Assembly: GCA_026785785.1 (NCBI GenBank)
Contig: JAJAZI010000081.1
Span: 1-6,861, forward strand
Source of the DNA: Microbacteriaceae bacterium
Lineage (GTDB): Bacteria; Actinomycetota; Actinomycetes; Actinomycetales; Microbacteriaceae
Direction: 5' to 3'
Length of the DNA stretch: 6,861 nucleotides
Of this stretch, positions 1 to 6,861 are shown piece by piece (the stretch's first letter is position 1; each line of letters begins with the position of its first letter). A program made the position numbers and the translations under genes. The notes beneath the pieces are model-generated. The model ran no database searches. It was given only the letters and a program-made list of their open reading frames with translations, and was not told where the DNA came from.

Positions 1-8
1 GATCTGAT

Positions 9-13
9 GGAGG
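9..13 (+). promoter_or_regulatory. Ribosome binding site of the glutamate dehydrogenase gene
   Basis: GGAGG lies 10 bases before the GTG at 24. The spacer is slightly long but workable. This site decides the start: no other ATG, GTG or TTG in the same frame occurs between the window edge and 24. The promoter must lie upstream of the window. Confidence 0.75.
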
Positions 14-23
14 CTTTATCCTC

Positions 24-3000
24 GTGCCGTCTGAACCGAGCCGTCTGACCGCTGAGGCCCCGGGAGGGGACCTGCTCGAAGACTTCACAGCCGCCTACTT
101 CCAGCACCTGGCGAGCGACGATTCGGAGGAGTACGAGCCGAACGTGCTGCGGCTGCGAGCAGTCGACCACTGGCGGGTCGCCCATACCCGCTCCCCCAAG
201 ACCGCCACCGTGCAGATCCGCAACGAACGTGGCTGCAGCGTCGTCTACGTCGTCACCGATGACATGCCGTTCCTCGTCGACTCGGTCACCGCCGAGCTCG
301 TGCGGCAGAGCTCCGCCATCCACCTCGTCGTCCACCCGCTCCTGGTCGTGGCGCGCAACCGGCAGACGAACGACATCGCCAGTGTGCGGAGGATGCCGAC
401 CGAGATCGGCATCTCCAGCGGAGACACGTCGTCGATGCCGGACATCTCCGACCTGCTCGCCTCCGAGGACGACGCCTCCCACATGGAGTCGTGGATCGCG
501 ATCGAGATCGACCGCGCGAGCGACGACGCTCAGGCCCGGCTCGTCGAGGGACTGCACAGGGTTCTCGACGACGTGCGGGCCGCGGTCGAGGACTGGCACT
601 TCATGCGGGCGAAGGCGGTGCTCATCGCCGACGCGCTCGGCAGGGTGGCGGGCGCGGAGGAGATTCCCGACCTGAGGCAGACCCAGGAGCTGCTGCGGTG
701 GCTCGATCGCGACAATTTCACCTTTCTGGGGTATCGCGAATACGACCTTGAGACGGTCGAGGGGGAGGATGTTCTCACGATTCGCGACGGGAGCGGGCTG
801 GGCCTGCTGCGCTCCGTCGACGACGGGCACCAGCTCCAGCACCTGACCGAAGCCGGGCGGAAGATGGCGCGTGAGCGGCGCGCCCTCGTGATCACCAAGG
901 CGAACTCGCGGTCGAGCGTGCACCGGCCCGCCTACTTCGACTACATCGGCATCAAGAGCTTCGACGAGCAGGGCAACGTCAACGGCGAGCGGCGGTTCAT
1001 CGGGCTGTTCGCCGCCACCGCGTACACGAGTTCGGTGCGGGCCGTGCCGATCCTTCGTGAGAAGGTCGACGCCGTCATGGCGCAGGTCGGCTTCCCGCCC
1101 GGATCGCATAGCGGCAAAGACCTCCTCGGGATCATGGAGACCTACCCCCGGGACGAGCTCTTCCAGATGGAGGTGTCCGACCTCGTCACGACGGCCCTCG
1201 CGATCCAGCGGCTGCAGGAGCGTCGCCGTACCCGCCTCTTCCTCCGCCCCGACATCTACGGGCGCTTCATGTCCGCTCTGGTCTACCTCCCGCGCGACCG
1301 GTACACCACGGCCGTGCGACTGCGCATCGAGAAGGAGCTGCGGGAGACCTTCCACCCCGAGTCGCTCGATTTCGAGGCCCGGATGACCGAGTCCGCCCTC
1401 GCGAGGCTGTTCTTCAGGATCCGGCTGCCGCGAGACGCCCGTCTCGAGCTCGTCGACGCCGCGCAGCTGGAGCGCAGGCTGGTGCTGGCGGTGCGGTCGT
1501 GGTCCGAGGGCATCAGCGAGGAGCTGCGCGACAACTACCCGCCGGAGCAGGCCGATCATCTCGTCGACCTCTGGGCCGACGCGTTCCCCGCGAGCTACCG
1601 CGTGGACTACGAGGTCGAGGACGCACTCGAGGACATCGCCCGATTCGAGGAGAGCTCCGCCGCGGGGGCCGAGGCCGAGGCATCCGGCGGGGCACCCGCG
1701 CACCCGGGGCTCCACGTCTACCTCCCGAAGGCGACCGAGGCGGGGGAGGATGCCCGGATCAAGCTCTACATGATGGAGTCCAAGAGCCTGACCCAGATCC
1801 TGCCCTTCTTCCACAACCTCGGAATCGAGGTGCTCGACGAGGTACCGTTCGAGATCGAGACCTCCGACGGACGCGCCTTCTACCTCTACGACCTGGGCCT
1901 GAACTACCCGGCCGGCGTGGATCCCGCCGCCACCGGCGAGCTCCTGGCCGACTCCTTCGGCGCCGCCGTCAGCGGCTCGATCGAGTCGGACGGCCTCGAC
2001 CGGCTCGTGCTGCGCGAGGGGATGCCCTGGCACCGGGTCGTCATCCTGCGCAGCTACGCCAAGTACATGCGCCAGATGGGCAACGCCAACTCCTACGGGT
2101 TCATCTCCGACACCCTGCTCGCGAATCCCCGCGTCACGAGCGGCCTCGTGTCGCTCTTCGAGGCGAGATTCGATCCGGACCTCGCAGACGACGAGCGCGC
2201 TCGACGCACCGGGAAGGTGCGGACCGAGCTCGCCTCGGACATGGAACGGGTTGCCACCCTCGACGCCGACCGGGTGCTGCGCACCTTCATCACCCTCATC
2301 GAAGCCTCGCTGCGCACGAACTTCTTCCAGCACAAGCCCTACCTGAGCATCAAGCTCGACCCGACGGCGATCGACCTGCTGCCGTTCCCGCGGCCGATGT
2401 TCGAGACGTGGGTCTACTCCCCGCGGGTCGAGGGCGTACACCTCCGGTTCGGCAAGGTCGCCCGCGGCGGGCTCCGCTGGTCCGACCGGCGGGAGGACTT
2501 CCGCACCGAGGTGCTCGGGCTGGTCAAGGCGCAGACGGTGAAGAACGCGGTGATCGTGCCGACCGGTGCCAAGGGCGGGTTCTTTGCCAAGACGCTCCCC
2601 GATCCATCCGCCGACCGCGCCGCCTGGATGGCGGAGGGCGTCAACGCGTACCGCACCTTCATCCGCGGGCTGCTCGACCTGACCGACAACCTCGTGACGA
2701 GCGCCGACGGCGAGCAGGTCGTGCCGCCCACCAGGGTGGTCCGCCACGACGACACGGACACCTACCTCGTGGTCGCCGCAGACAAGGGCACCGCGACCTT
2801 CTCGGACATCGCCAACTCGCTGGCCGGCGAGTACGGCTTCTGGCTCGGTGACGCGTTCGCCTCGGGCGGCTCCATCGGATACGACCACAAGGCGATGGGC
2901 ATCACTGCCAGGGGCGCGTGGGAGTCGGTCAAGCGACACTTCAGCGAGCTTGGCGTCGATACGCAGGCCGACGACTTCACGGTCGTCGGGGTCGGCGACA

Positions 3001-4874
3001 TGTCGGGGGACGTGTTCGGCAATGGGATGCTGCTGTCGGAGCACATCCGCCTCATCGCCGCCTTCGACCACCGCCACATCTTCCTCGACCCGAATCCGGA
3101 TGCCGCTGCGTCGTTCGCGGAGCGGCGGCGGCTGTTCGAACTGCCGCGCTCCTCGTGGGCCGACTACGACGCGGGCCTGATCAGCGCCGGCGGCGGCATC
3201 CACCCGCGCCAGGCGAAGGCTGTTGCGATCTCGGCCGAGGTGCGGGTAGCGCTCGGCCTGCCCGAGGGCACGACACAGCTGAGCCCGCCGGAGTTGCTCC
3301 GCGCCATTCTGCGGGCCCCGGCCGACCTGCTCTACAACGGCGGAATCGGCACCTATGTCAAAGCGAGCACGGAGACGTCCGCGGACGTCGGCGACAAGGC
3401 CAACGACGCAATCCGCGTCGACGGCCGGGACCTCCGGGTGCGGGTCGTCGGCGAGGGCGGCAACCTCGGGCTCACCCAGCGTGGCCGCGTCGAGGCCGCC
3501 CTCGGCGGCGTCATCCTCAACACCGACGCGATCGACAACTCCGCCGGCGTCGACTGCTCCGACCACGAGGTCAACATCAAGATCTTCGTCGACCGCATGG
3601 TCGTCTCTGGGCGGCTGGCCGAGGCGGACCGGTCCGAATTCCTGGCCGGGATGACCGACGAGGTCGCACGCCTTGTGCTCGATGACAACATCGACCAGAA
3701 CATCCTCCTGCTCAACGACCGCGCCAAGGTGATCAACTGGAGCCCGAGCTACGAACGGCTGATGGACTGGCTCGAGGCGTCCGGCGATCTCAAGCGGGAC
3801 CTCGAGGCCCTGCCCACGACGGCAGTTCTGCGGGAGCGGCTCGATCAGGGCCAGGGGCTGACCTCGCCCGAGCTCTCCGTGCTCGGCGCGTACGCGAAGA
3901 TCGAGCTGGCCACCGCGCTGCGTGAAAGCGACCTCGCCGACGACCCGTGGTTCGGGCAGACCCTGCGGGAGTACTTCCCCCGGCAGCTGTCCGAGAGGTT
4001 CGACGCCGAACTCGACACGCACCCGCTGCGGCGCGAAATCATCACGACCGTCATCGCGAACGACATGATCAACCTCGGCGGCGTGACCTTCGCGTTCCGC
4101 GCGATCGAGGAGACCTCCGCCGACCAGGCCGCGGTCGCCCGGGCCTTCGTCGCCCTGCGCCACGTGTTCGAGCTGGACAGGATGGTCGACGAGCTGAACG
4201 AGCTGCCGTCGTTCCCGACCGAGCACTGGACGGCCGTGCACCTCGACATCCGCCGGCTGCTCGACCGGGCGGTGCGCTGGCTCGTCAATCAGGGCGGCGC
4301 ACCCCTGACCATCGACGAGGTCGTCGCCCGGTACAAGTCGCAGATCGACCTGATCCGCACCCAATTGGTCGACTACCTGCACGGCTCGGACCTGAACCGC
4401 GTGCGGTCGCTGCTCGAGAAGGGGCAGGAGTGGGGGCTGCCGGACGAGCTCGGCCGTCGCTGGGCCGAACTCTTCGAGGCCTTCGCGCTGCTCGATGTCG
4501 CGAAAATCGCGGCGGGCGCGAATGCTCCGATGGTCGACGTCGCCGGGATCTACTACCTGGTCTACGACCGGTTCGGCGTCGACGACCTCCTCGAGCGCAT
4601 TACCTCGCTGCCGCGCAAGGACCGGTGGCAGGCGCTCGCCCGCGCCGCGCTGCGCGATGACCTCTACTCGACCGTTGCCGACATGACGACGGCAATCCTG
4701 CAGGAGACTGAGCCCGGTCCGGCCGCGGAGCGCCTGCGCGTCTGGGAGGCGCTCAACGCCGACCAGTTGGGGCGGGCCAGGAGCGTGTTCGAAGAGGTCA
4801 ACGCGCTCGGTCAGGACGACATGGCGTCGCTGTCGGTTGCCCTCCGGCTGCTCCGCTCCATCGTGCGGCGCTGA
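24..4874 (+). CDS. gdh: Large (about 180 kDa) NAD-dependent glutamate dehydrogenase
   Basis: This cytoplasmic enzyme oxidatively deaminates L-glutamate with NAD+ to 2-oxoglutarate, ammonium and NADH, feeding amino-acid carbon into the TCA cycle. At 1616 residues it matches the large-GDH family (about 1600-1650 residues in mycobacteria and Streptomyces). The N-terminal half is the regulatory ACT-like region: MPFLVDSV at 81-88, LLRWLDRDNFTFLGY at 223-237, LPRDRYTTAVR at 422-432 and another ACT-like segment from about 579. A Glu/Ala/Gly-rich linker sits at about 543-562. The catalytic core shows RGGLRWSDR (814-822), K835 and K840, and PTGAKGGF (846-853) with K850, the lysine-rich glutamate-binding region. 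It continues with GVGDMSGDVFGNG (989-1001), YNGGIGTYVK (1104-1113), GEGGNLGLTQRG (1143-1154) and NTDAIDNSAG from 1166, typical of the dinucleotide-binding part. The rest, from about 1250, is a helical C-terminal region. There is no frameshift, signal peptide or membrane segment. In mycobacteria this enzyme is inhibited by the FHA protein GarA under PknG control; whether that applies here is unknown. The family assignment is very secure. Confidence 0.97.
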   Translation: MPSEPSRLTAEAPGGDLLEDFTAAYFQHLASDDSEEYEPNVLRLRAVDHWRVAHTRSPKTATVQIRNERGCSVVYVVTDDMPFLVDSVTAELVRQSSAIHLVVHPLLVVARNRQTNDIASVRRMPTEIGISSGDTSSMPDISDLLASEDDASHMESWIAIEIDRASDDAQARLVEGLHRVLDDVRAAVEDWHFMRAKAVLIADALGRVAGAEEIPDLRQTQELLRWLDRDNFTFLGYREYDLETVEGEDVLTIRDGSGLGLLRSVDDGHQLQHLTEAGRKMARERRALVITKANSRSSVHRPAYFDYIGIKSFDEQGNVNGERRFIGLFAATAYTSSVRAVPILREKVDAVMAQVGFPPGSHSGKDLLGIMETYPRDELFQMEVSDLVTTALAIQRLQERRRTRLFLRPDIYGRFMSALVYLPRDRYTTAVRLRIEKELRETFHPESLDFEARMTESALARLFFRIRLPRDARLELVDAAQLERRLVLAVRSWSEGISEELRDNYPPEQADHLVDLWADAFPASYRVDYEVEDALEDIARFEESSAAGAEAEASGGAPAHPGLHVYLPKATEAGEDARIKLYMMESKSLTQILPFFHNLGIEVLDEVPFEIETSDGRAFYLYDLGLNYPAGVDPAATGELLADSFGAAVSGSIESDGLDRLVLREGMPWHRVVILRSYAKYMRQMGNANSYGFISDTLLANPRVTSGLVSLFEARFDPDLADDERARRTGKVRTELASDMERVATLDADRVLRTFITLIEASLRTNFFQHKPYLSIKLDPTAIDLLPFPRPMFETWVYSPRVEGVHLRFGKVARGGLRWSDRREDFRTEVLGLVKAQTVKNAVIVPTGAKGGFFAKTLPDPSADRAAWMAEGVNAYRTFIRGLLDLTDNLVTSADGEQVVPPTRVVRHDDTDTYLVVAADKGTATFSDIANSLAGEYGFWLGDAFASGGSIGYDHKAMGITARGAWESVKRHFSELGVDTQADDFTVVGVGDMSGDVFGNGMLLSEHIRLIAAFDHRHIFLDPNPDAAASFAERRRLFELPRSSWADYDAGLISAGGGIHPRQAKAVAISAEVRVALGLPEGTTQLSPPELLRAILRAPADLLYNGGIGTYVKASTETSADVGDKANDAIRVDGRDLRVRVVGEGGNLGLTQRGRVEAALGGVILNTDAIDNSAGVDCSDHEVNIKIFVDRMVVSGRLAEADRSEFLAGMTDEVARLVLDDNIDQNILLLNDRAKVINWSPSYERLMDWLEASGDLKRDLEALPTTAVLRERLDQGQGLTSPELSVLGAYAKIELATALRESDLADDPWFGQTLREYFPRQLSERFDAELDTHPLRREIITTVIANDMINLGGVTFAFRAIEETSADQAAVARAFVALRHVFELDRMVDELNELPSFPTEHWTAVHLDIRRLLDRAVRWLVNQGGAPLTIDEVVARYKSQIDLIRTQLVDYLHGSDLNRVRSLLEKGQEWGLPDELGRRWAELFEAFALLDVAKIAAGANAPMVDVAGIYYLVYDRFGVDDLLERITSLPRKDRWQALARAALRDDLYSTVADMTTAILQETEPGPAAERLRVWEALNADQLGRARSVFEEVNALGQDDMASLSVALRLLRSIVRR

Positions 4875-4887
4875 CACGGCGGTGACG

Positions 4888-4908
4888 CGTCCGGCCTCTC
4901 GCCGGGCG
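4888..4908 (+). terminator. GC-rich hairpin after gdh, probable transcription terminator
   Basis: The arm CGTCCGGC (4888-4895) pairs with GCCGGGCG (4901-4908) around a CTCTC loop. That makes an 8-bp stem with one G-U pair, starting 13 bases after the gdh stop codon. It is followed by GAAAA, not a T run, so it is not a classical intrinsic terminator. Hairpins without a T tract are common after genes in high-G+C actinobacteria and may act as weak terminators or as 3'-end stabilisers. Position and stem strength are seen directly; the function is inferred. Confidence 0.5.
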
Positions 4909-4925
4909 GAAAACTCGCCTGCGCG

Positions 4926-4942
4926 GTGCGCGCTCGGCGCAC
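4926..4942. repeat. Perfect 6-bp inverted repeat (second hairpin)
   Basis: GTGCGC (4926-4931) is the exact reverse complement of GCGCAC (4937-4942), with a 5-base GCTCG loop. It lies 17 bases after the first hairpin and has no T tract. It could support termination of gdh or be a protein-binding palindrome. Short perfect stems also arise by chance in sequence this GC-rich, so the role is open. Confidence 0.3.
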
Positions 4943-4995
4943 GGACGCTACCGTTCGTCGCCGCGCGCCTGCCGCTCGGCGCACCGGCGCTCGGC
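4931..4995. repeat. Three copies of CGCTCGGC, two of them extended to 12 bases
   Basis: CGCTCGGCGCAC occurs exactly at 4931-4942 and 4973-4984. Its first eight bases recur at 4988-4995. Start-to-start distances are 42 and 15 bases. The first copy overlaps the right half of the hairpin at 4926-4942. The copies are seen directly. They may be binding sites for a regulator of cstA, remnants of small duplications, or chance in GC-rich DNA. Confidence 0.35.
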
Positions 4996-5016
4996 CCGCG
5001 CTGCTGCCCTCCTACG

Positions 5017-5046
5017 CTCGACTCACGCAACGACGCGAGTCACGAG
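5017..5046 (+). promoter_or_regulatory. Imperfect inverted and direct repeat in the cstA leader
   Basis: CTCG (5017-5020) can pair with CGAG (5043-5046), ACTC (5021-5024) with GAGT (5037-5040), and GC (5027-5028) with GC (5035-5036), with two small bulges and a six-base loop. Read the other way, GACTCACG (5020-5027) and GAGTCACG (5037-5044) form a 7-of-8 direct repeat 17 bases apart. The right arm overlaps the first three bases of the ribosome binding site, so an RNA hairpin could partly hide it; alternatively the repeats could be an operator. If the TACGCT at 5013-5018 is the real -10 box, the transcript would start inside the structure and only the operator reading would hold. Confidence 0.3.
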
Positions 5047-5049
5047 GAG
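5044..5049 (+). promoter_or_regulatory. Ribosome binding site of cstA
   Basis: GAGGAG sits 7 bases before the ATG at 5057, an ideal spacing. It favours this start over the next in-frame ATG at 5174, which has no purine-rich site in front of it. No in-frame start codon lies between 5012 and 5057. Confidence 0.85.
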
Positions 5050-5056
5050 TGCACAG

Positions 5057-6861
5057 ATGTCCGACAAGTCCACAACAGCGCCGCCGGCATCGGAGGGCGC
5101 CGCGTCGCCCCGGTCCGCCGGGCTGCCGCCCACCGCGGTTCCTCCGGAGGATCCGGCTCCGAAATGGACGCCGATGAAGGTCGCGATCTGGGTCGCGATC
5201 GCGCTCCTCGGCGGGGTCAGCTGGACGATGCTCGCCATCGTCCGCGGCGAGACGGTCAACGCCATGTGGTTCGTCTTCGCGGCCGTGTGCACCTACCTCA
5301 TCGCCTACCGCTTCTATTCCAAGCTCATCGAGCGCAAGCTCGTGATGCCGGATGACACCAGGGCCACCCCCGCCGAGTACAAGGCCGACGGCAAGGACTA
5401 CGTCCCGACCGACCGCCGGGTGCTCTACGGCCACCACTTCGCCGCCATCGCCGGCGCTGGCCCGCTCGTCGGCCCGGTGCTCGCCGTGCAGATGGGCTAC
5501 CTTCCGGGAACCATCTGGATCATCATCGGCGTGATCTTCGCCGGTGCGGTGCAGGACTACCTCGTGCTCTTCTTCTCGATGCGCCGCGGCGGACGTTCGC
5601 TCGGCCAGATGGCCCGCGAAGAACTCGGCCTCATCGGCGGAACCGCCGCGCTCATCGCGACCCTCGCCATCATGGTCATCATCGTCGCGATTCTCGCGCT
5701 CGTCGTCGTGAACGCGCTCGGCGAGAGCCCGTGGGGCGTCTTCTCGGTCTCCATGACGATCCCGATCGCCCTGTTCATGGGCATCTACCTGCGCTACATC
5801 CGGCCCGGCCGGGTCACCGAGGTCTCGATCATCGGCTTCGTGCTGCTGATGGCCGCGATCATCGGCGGAGGAGTCATCGCCGAGACCGACTGGGGCGTGG
5901 CGCTGTTCTCGCTCGAGCGCACCACGATCGCCATCGGCATCATCGTCTACGGCTTCATTGCCGCGGTGCTGCCCGTCTGGCTGCTGCTCGCGCCGCGCGA
6001 CTACCTGTCGACCTTCATGAAGATCGGCACCATCGTGATGCTCGCCGCCGCGATCGTCGTCGTTCGCCCCGAGATCACCGTTCCCGCGTTCAGCGAGTTC
6101 GCGGGCCGCTCCGACGGACCGATCGTGTCGGGCTCGCTCTTCCCGTTCCTGTTCGTCACGATCGCCTGTGGTGCGCTGTCCGGGTTCCACGCGCTGATCG
6201 CATCCGGAACCACACCGAAGCTCGTGCAGAAGGAGCGCCAGACGCGCTTCATCGGCTACGGCGGCATGCTCATGGAGTCGTTCGTCGCCATCATGGCGCT
6301 CGTCGCCGCGCTGTCGATCGACCGGGGAATCTACTTCGCCATGAACTCCTCGGCAGCGGCCACGGGAGGCACGATCGAGGGTGCAGTCGCCTTCGTCAAC
6401 GGCCTCGGGCTCGCCGGAGTCAACCTCACCGGCGAGATGCTGTCGACAATGGCCGCGAACGTCGGCGAAGAGAGCATCGTGTCGCGCACCGGTGGCGCGC
6501 CGACCCTCGCCGTCGGTCTCGCGCAGATCATGCAGGGCGTGTTCGGGGGGGCCGGGATGATGGCCTTCTGGTACCACTTCGCGATCATGTTCGAGGCGCT
6601 GTTCATCCTCACCGCCGTGGATGCCGGCACCCGGGTCGCCCGGTTCATGCTGCAGGACACCATCGGCAACTTCATCCCCCGCTTCACGGACCCCGGATGG
6701 CGGGTGGGGGCGTGGATCTGCACGGCGATCATGGTATTGGCCTGGGGGGCGATCCTCATCATGGGAGTCACAGACCCCCTCGGCGGCATCAATACGCTGT
6801 TCCCGCTGTTCGGCATCGCCAACCAGCTCCTCGCGGCGATCGCGCTCGCGGTGTGCATGGC
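5057..6861 (+). CDS. cstA: Carbon starvation protein A family pyruvate/peptide transporter, 3' end cut off by the window
   Basis: This inner-membrane symporter belongs to the CstA/BtsT family. Its E. coli members import pyruvate, and CstA is also linked to peptide use in starvation. All 601 visible codons are open. After a hydrophilic Pro/Ala-rich stretch (1-39), hydrophobic segments begin at 41-62 and 69-86 and continue to the end, about 14 in total. Family signatures are very clear: YVPTDRRVLYGHHFAA (115-130), IAGAGPLVGPVL (131-142), QMGYLPGT (145-152), AGAVQDY (162-168), YLRYIRPGR (244-252), LPVWLLLAPRDYLSTF (305-320), CGALSGFHALIASGTTPK (371-388), GYGGMLMESFVAIMAL (400-415), GGAPTLAVG (479-487), AFWYHFAIMFEALFILTAVD (503-522) and DPLGGINTLFPLFGIANQ (573-590). 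Compared from memory with E. coli CstA (701 residues), the N-terminus is about 34 residues longer and the last 100-150 residues lie beyond the window. The short loop at about 430-460 and VDAGTR at 521-526 fit CstA better than BtsT, but substrate choice between them cannot be settled from sequence. Confidence 0.96.
   Translation, partial: MSDKSTTAPPASEGAASPRSAGLPPTAVPPEDPAPKWTPMKVAIWVAIALLGGVSWTMLAIVRGETVNAMWFVFAAVCTYLIAYRFYSKLIERKLVMPDDTRATPAEYKADGKDYVPTDRRVLYGHHFAAIAGAGPLVGPVLAVQMGYLPGTIWIIIGVIFAGAVQDYLVLFFSMRRGGRSLGQMAREELGLIGGTAALIATLAIMVIIVAILALVVVNALGESPWGVFSVSMTIPIALFMGIYLRYIRPGRVTEVSIIGFVLLMAAIIGGGVIAETDWGVALFSLERTTIAIGIIVYGFIAAVLPVWLLLAPRDYLSTFMKIGTIVMLAAAIVVVRPEITVPAFSEFAGRSDGPIVSGSLFPFLFVTIACGALSGFHALIASGTTPKLVQKERQTRFIGYGGMLMESFVAIMALVAALSIDRGIYFAMNSSAAATGGTIEGAVAFVNGLGLAGVNLTGEMLSTMAANVGEESIVSRTGGAPTLAVGLAQIMQGVFGGAGMMAFWYHFAIMFEALFILTAVDAGTRVARFMLQDTIGNFIPRFTDPGWRVGAWICTAIMVLAWGAILIMGVTDPLGGINTLFPLFGIANQLLAAIALAVCM

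Larger units (their letters stand above)
4875..5056 (+). promoter_or_regulatory. Intergenic region between gdh and cstA, presumed to hold the cstA promoter
   Basis: This 182-base gap holds no credible gene. It contains two hairpins, a thrice-repeated octamer and a repeat structure next to the cstA ribosome binding site, listed separately. The spacing and the hairpin after the gdh stop suggest cstA has its own promoter here. The only -10-like hexamers I see are TACGCT at 5013-5018 and TACCGT at 4949-4954, both of TAnnnT form. Neither has a convincing TTGACA-like element 16-18 bases upstream, so the promoter position is unresolved. No CRP-type TGTGA-N6-TCACA palindrome is visible, although cstA is CRP-activated in Escherichia coli. 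Confidence 0.4.

Noticed and set aside
1499..2851. A 450-codon open frame on the + strand inside gdh, in another reading frame
   Set aside because: It is Arg/Gly/Pro-rich with no domain, and it overlaps the conserved catalytic region of the dehydrogenase in the true frame.
2918..3685. A 255-codon + strand frame, along with many shorter frames on both strands within gdh
   Set aside because: All show the compositional bias of out-of-frame translation of GC-rich DNA, lack plausible start regions and overlap highly conserved gdh motifs.
4949..4954. TACCGT as a -10 promoter element
   Set aside because: There is no -35-like hexamer at a suitable distance upstream. Hexamers of TAnnnT form occur often by chance, so it is mentioned only within the intergenic entry.
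4875..5056. A CRP/GlxR-type operator upstream of cstA
   Set aside because: I looked for TGTGA-N6-TCACA-like palindromes; GTGAC at 4883 and the TCAC copies at 5023 and 5040 do not form a properly spaced pair.
4837..5355. A 172-codon + strand frame bridging the end of gdh, the gap and the start of cstA
   Set aside because: It overlaps both real genes in another frame and gives Arg/Pro/Ala-rich low-complexity sequence; no domain is recognisable.
6545..6551. A run of seven G residues inside cstA as a possible frameshift or phase-variation site
   Set aside because: The frame stays open on both sides and the family motifs continue in register (GGAPTLAVG before, AFWYHFAIMFEAL after), so there is no disruption. 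Seven G is unremarkable at this base composition.
5012..6577. A 521-codon open frame on the - strand, opposite cstA
   Set aside because: Its translation is dominated by Arg, Asp, Glu, His and Gly with no recognisable domain, the usual shadow of a high-G+C gene read antisense. The + strand frame over the same bases carries unmistakable CstA motifs.

Overview
The window looks like chromosomal DNA from a high-G+C actinobacterium. G+C is about two thirds or more by eye, with nearly all codons ending in G or C. One gene starts with GTG. The first gene belongs to the roughly 180 kDa NAD-glutamate dehydrogenase family known from Streptomyces, Mycobacterium and other bacteria. Codon style would fit Micrococcales, possibly Microbacteriaceae, but that placement is only an inference. 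Two protein genes on the + strand fill almost the whole window. I see no tRNA, rRNA, CRISPR array, transposon, phage gene or sign of recent transfer.

Layout: positions 1-23 are the end of an upstream region and carry the ribosome binding site of the first gene. Positions 24-4874 encode an intact large NAD-dependent glutamate dehydrogenase of 1616 residues. Positions 4875-5056 are a 182-base intergenic stretch. It holds a strong GC hairpin just after the stop (likely terminator), a second perfect hairpin, a short sequence repeated three times, and an imperfect inverted/direct repeat that runs into the ribosome binding site of the next gene. From 5057 to the end of the window runs a carbon starvation protein A (CstA) family transporter. 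It is open at the 3' end: 601 codons are visible, and probably about 100-150 more lie outside.

The two products make sense together. CstA-family proteins take up pyruvate (and, as proposed, peptides) when preferred carbon is scarce. The large dehydrogenase turns glutamate from amino-acid or peptide breakdown into 2-oxoglutarate, ammonium and NADH for the TCA cycle. The gap with its hairpins suggests two separate transcription units rather than a tight operon, so the functional link is an inference from proximity. I did not find a previously undescribed system here; the most interesting non-coding signal is the repeat structure in the cstA leader.
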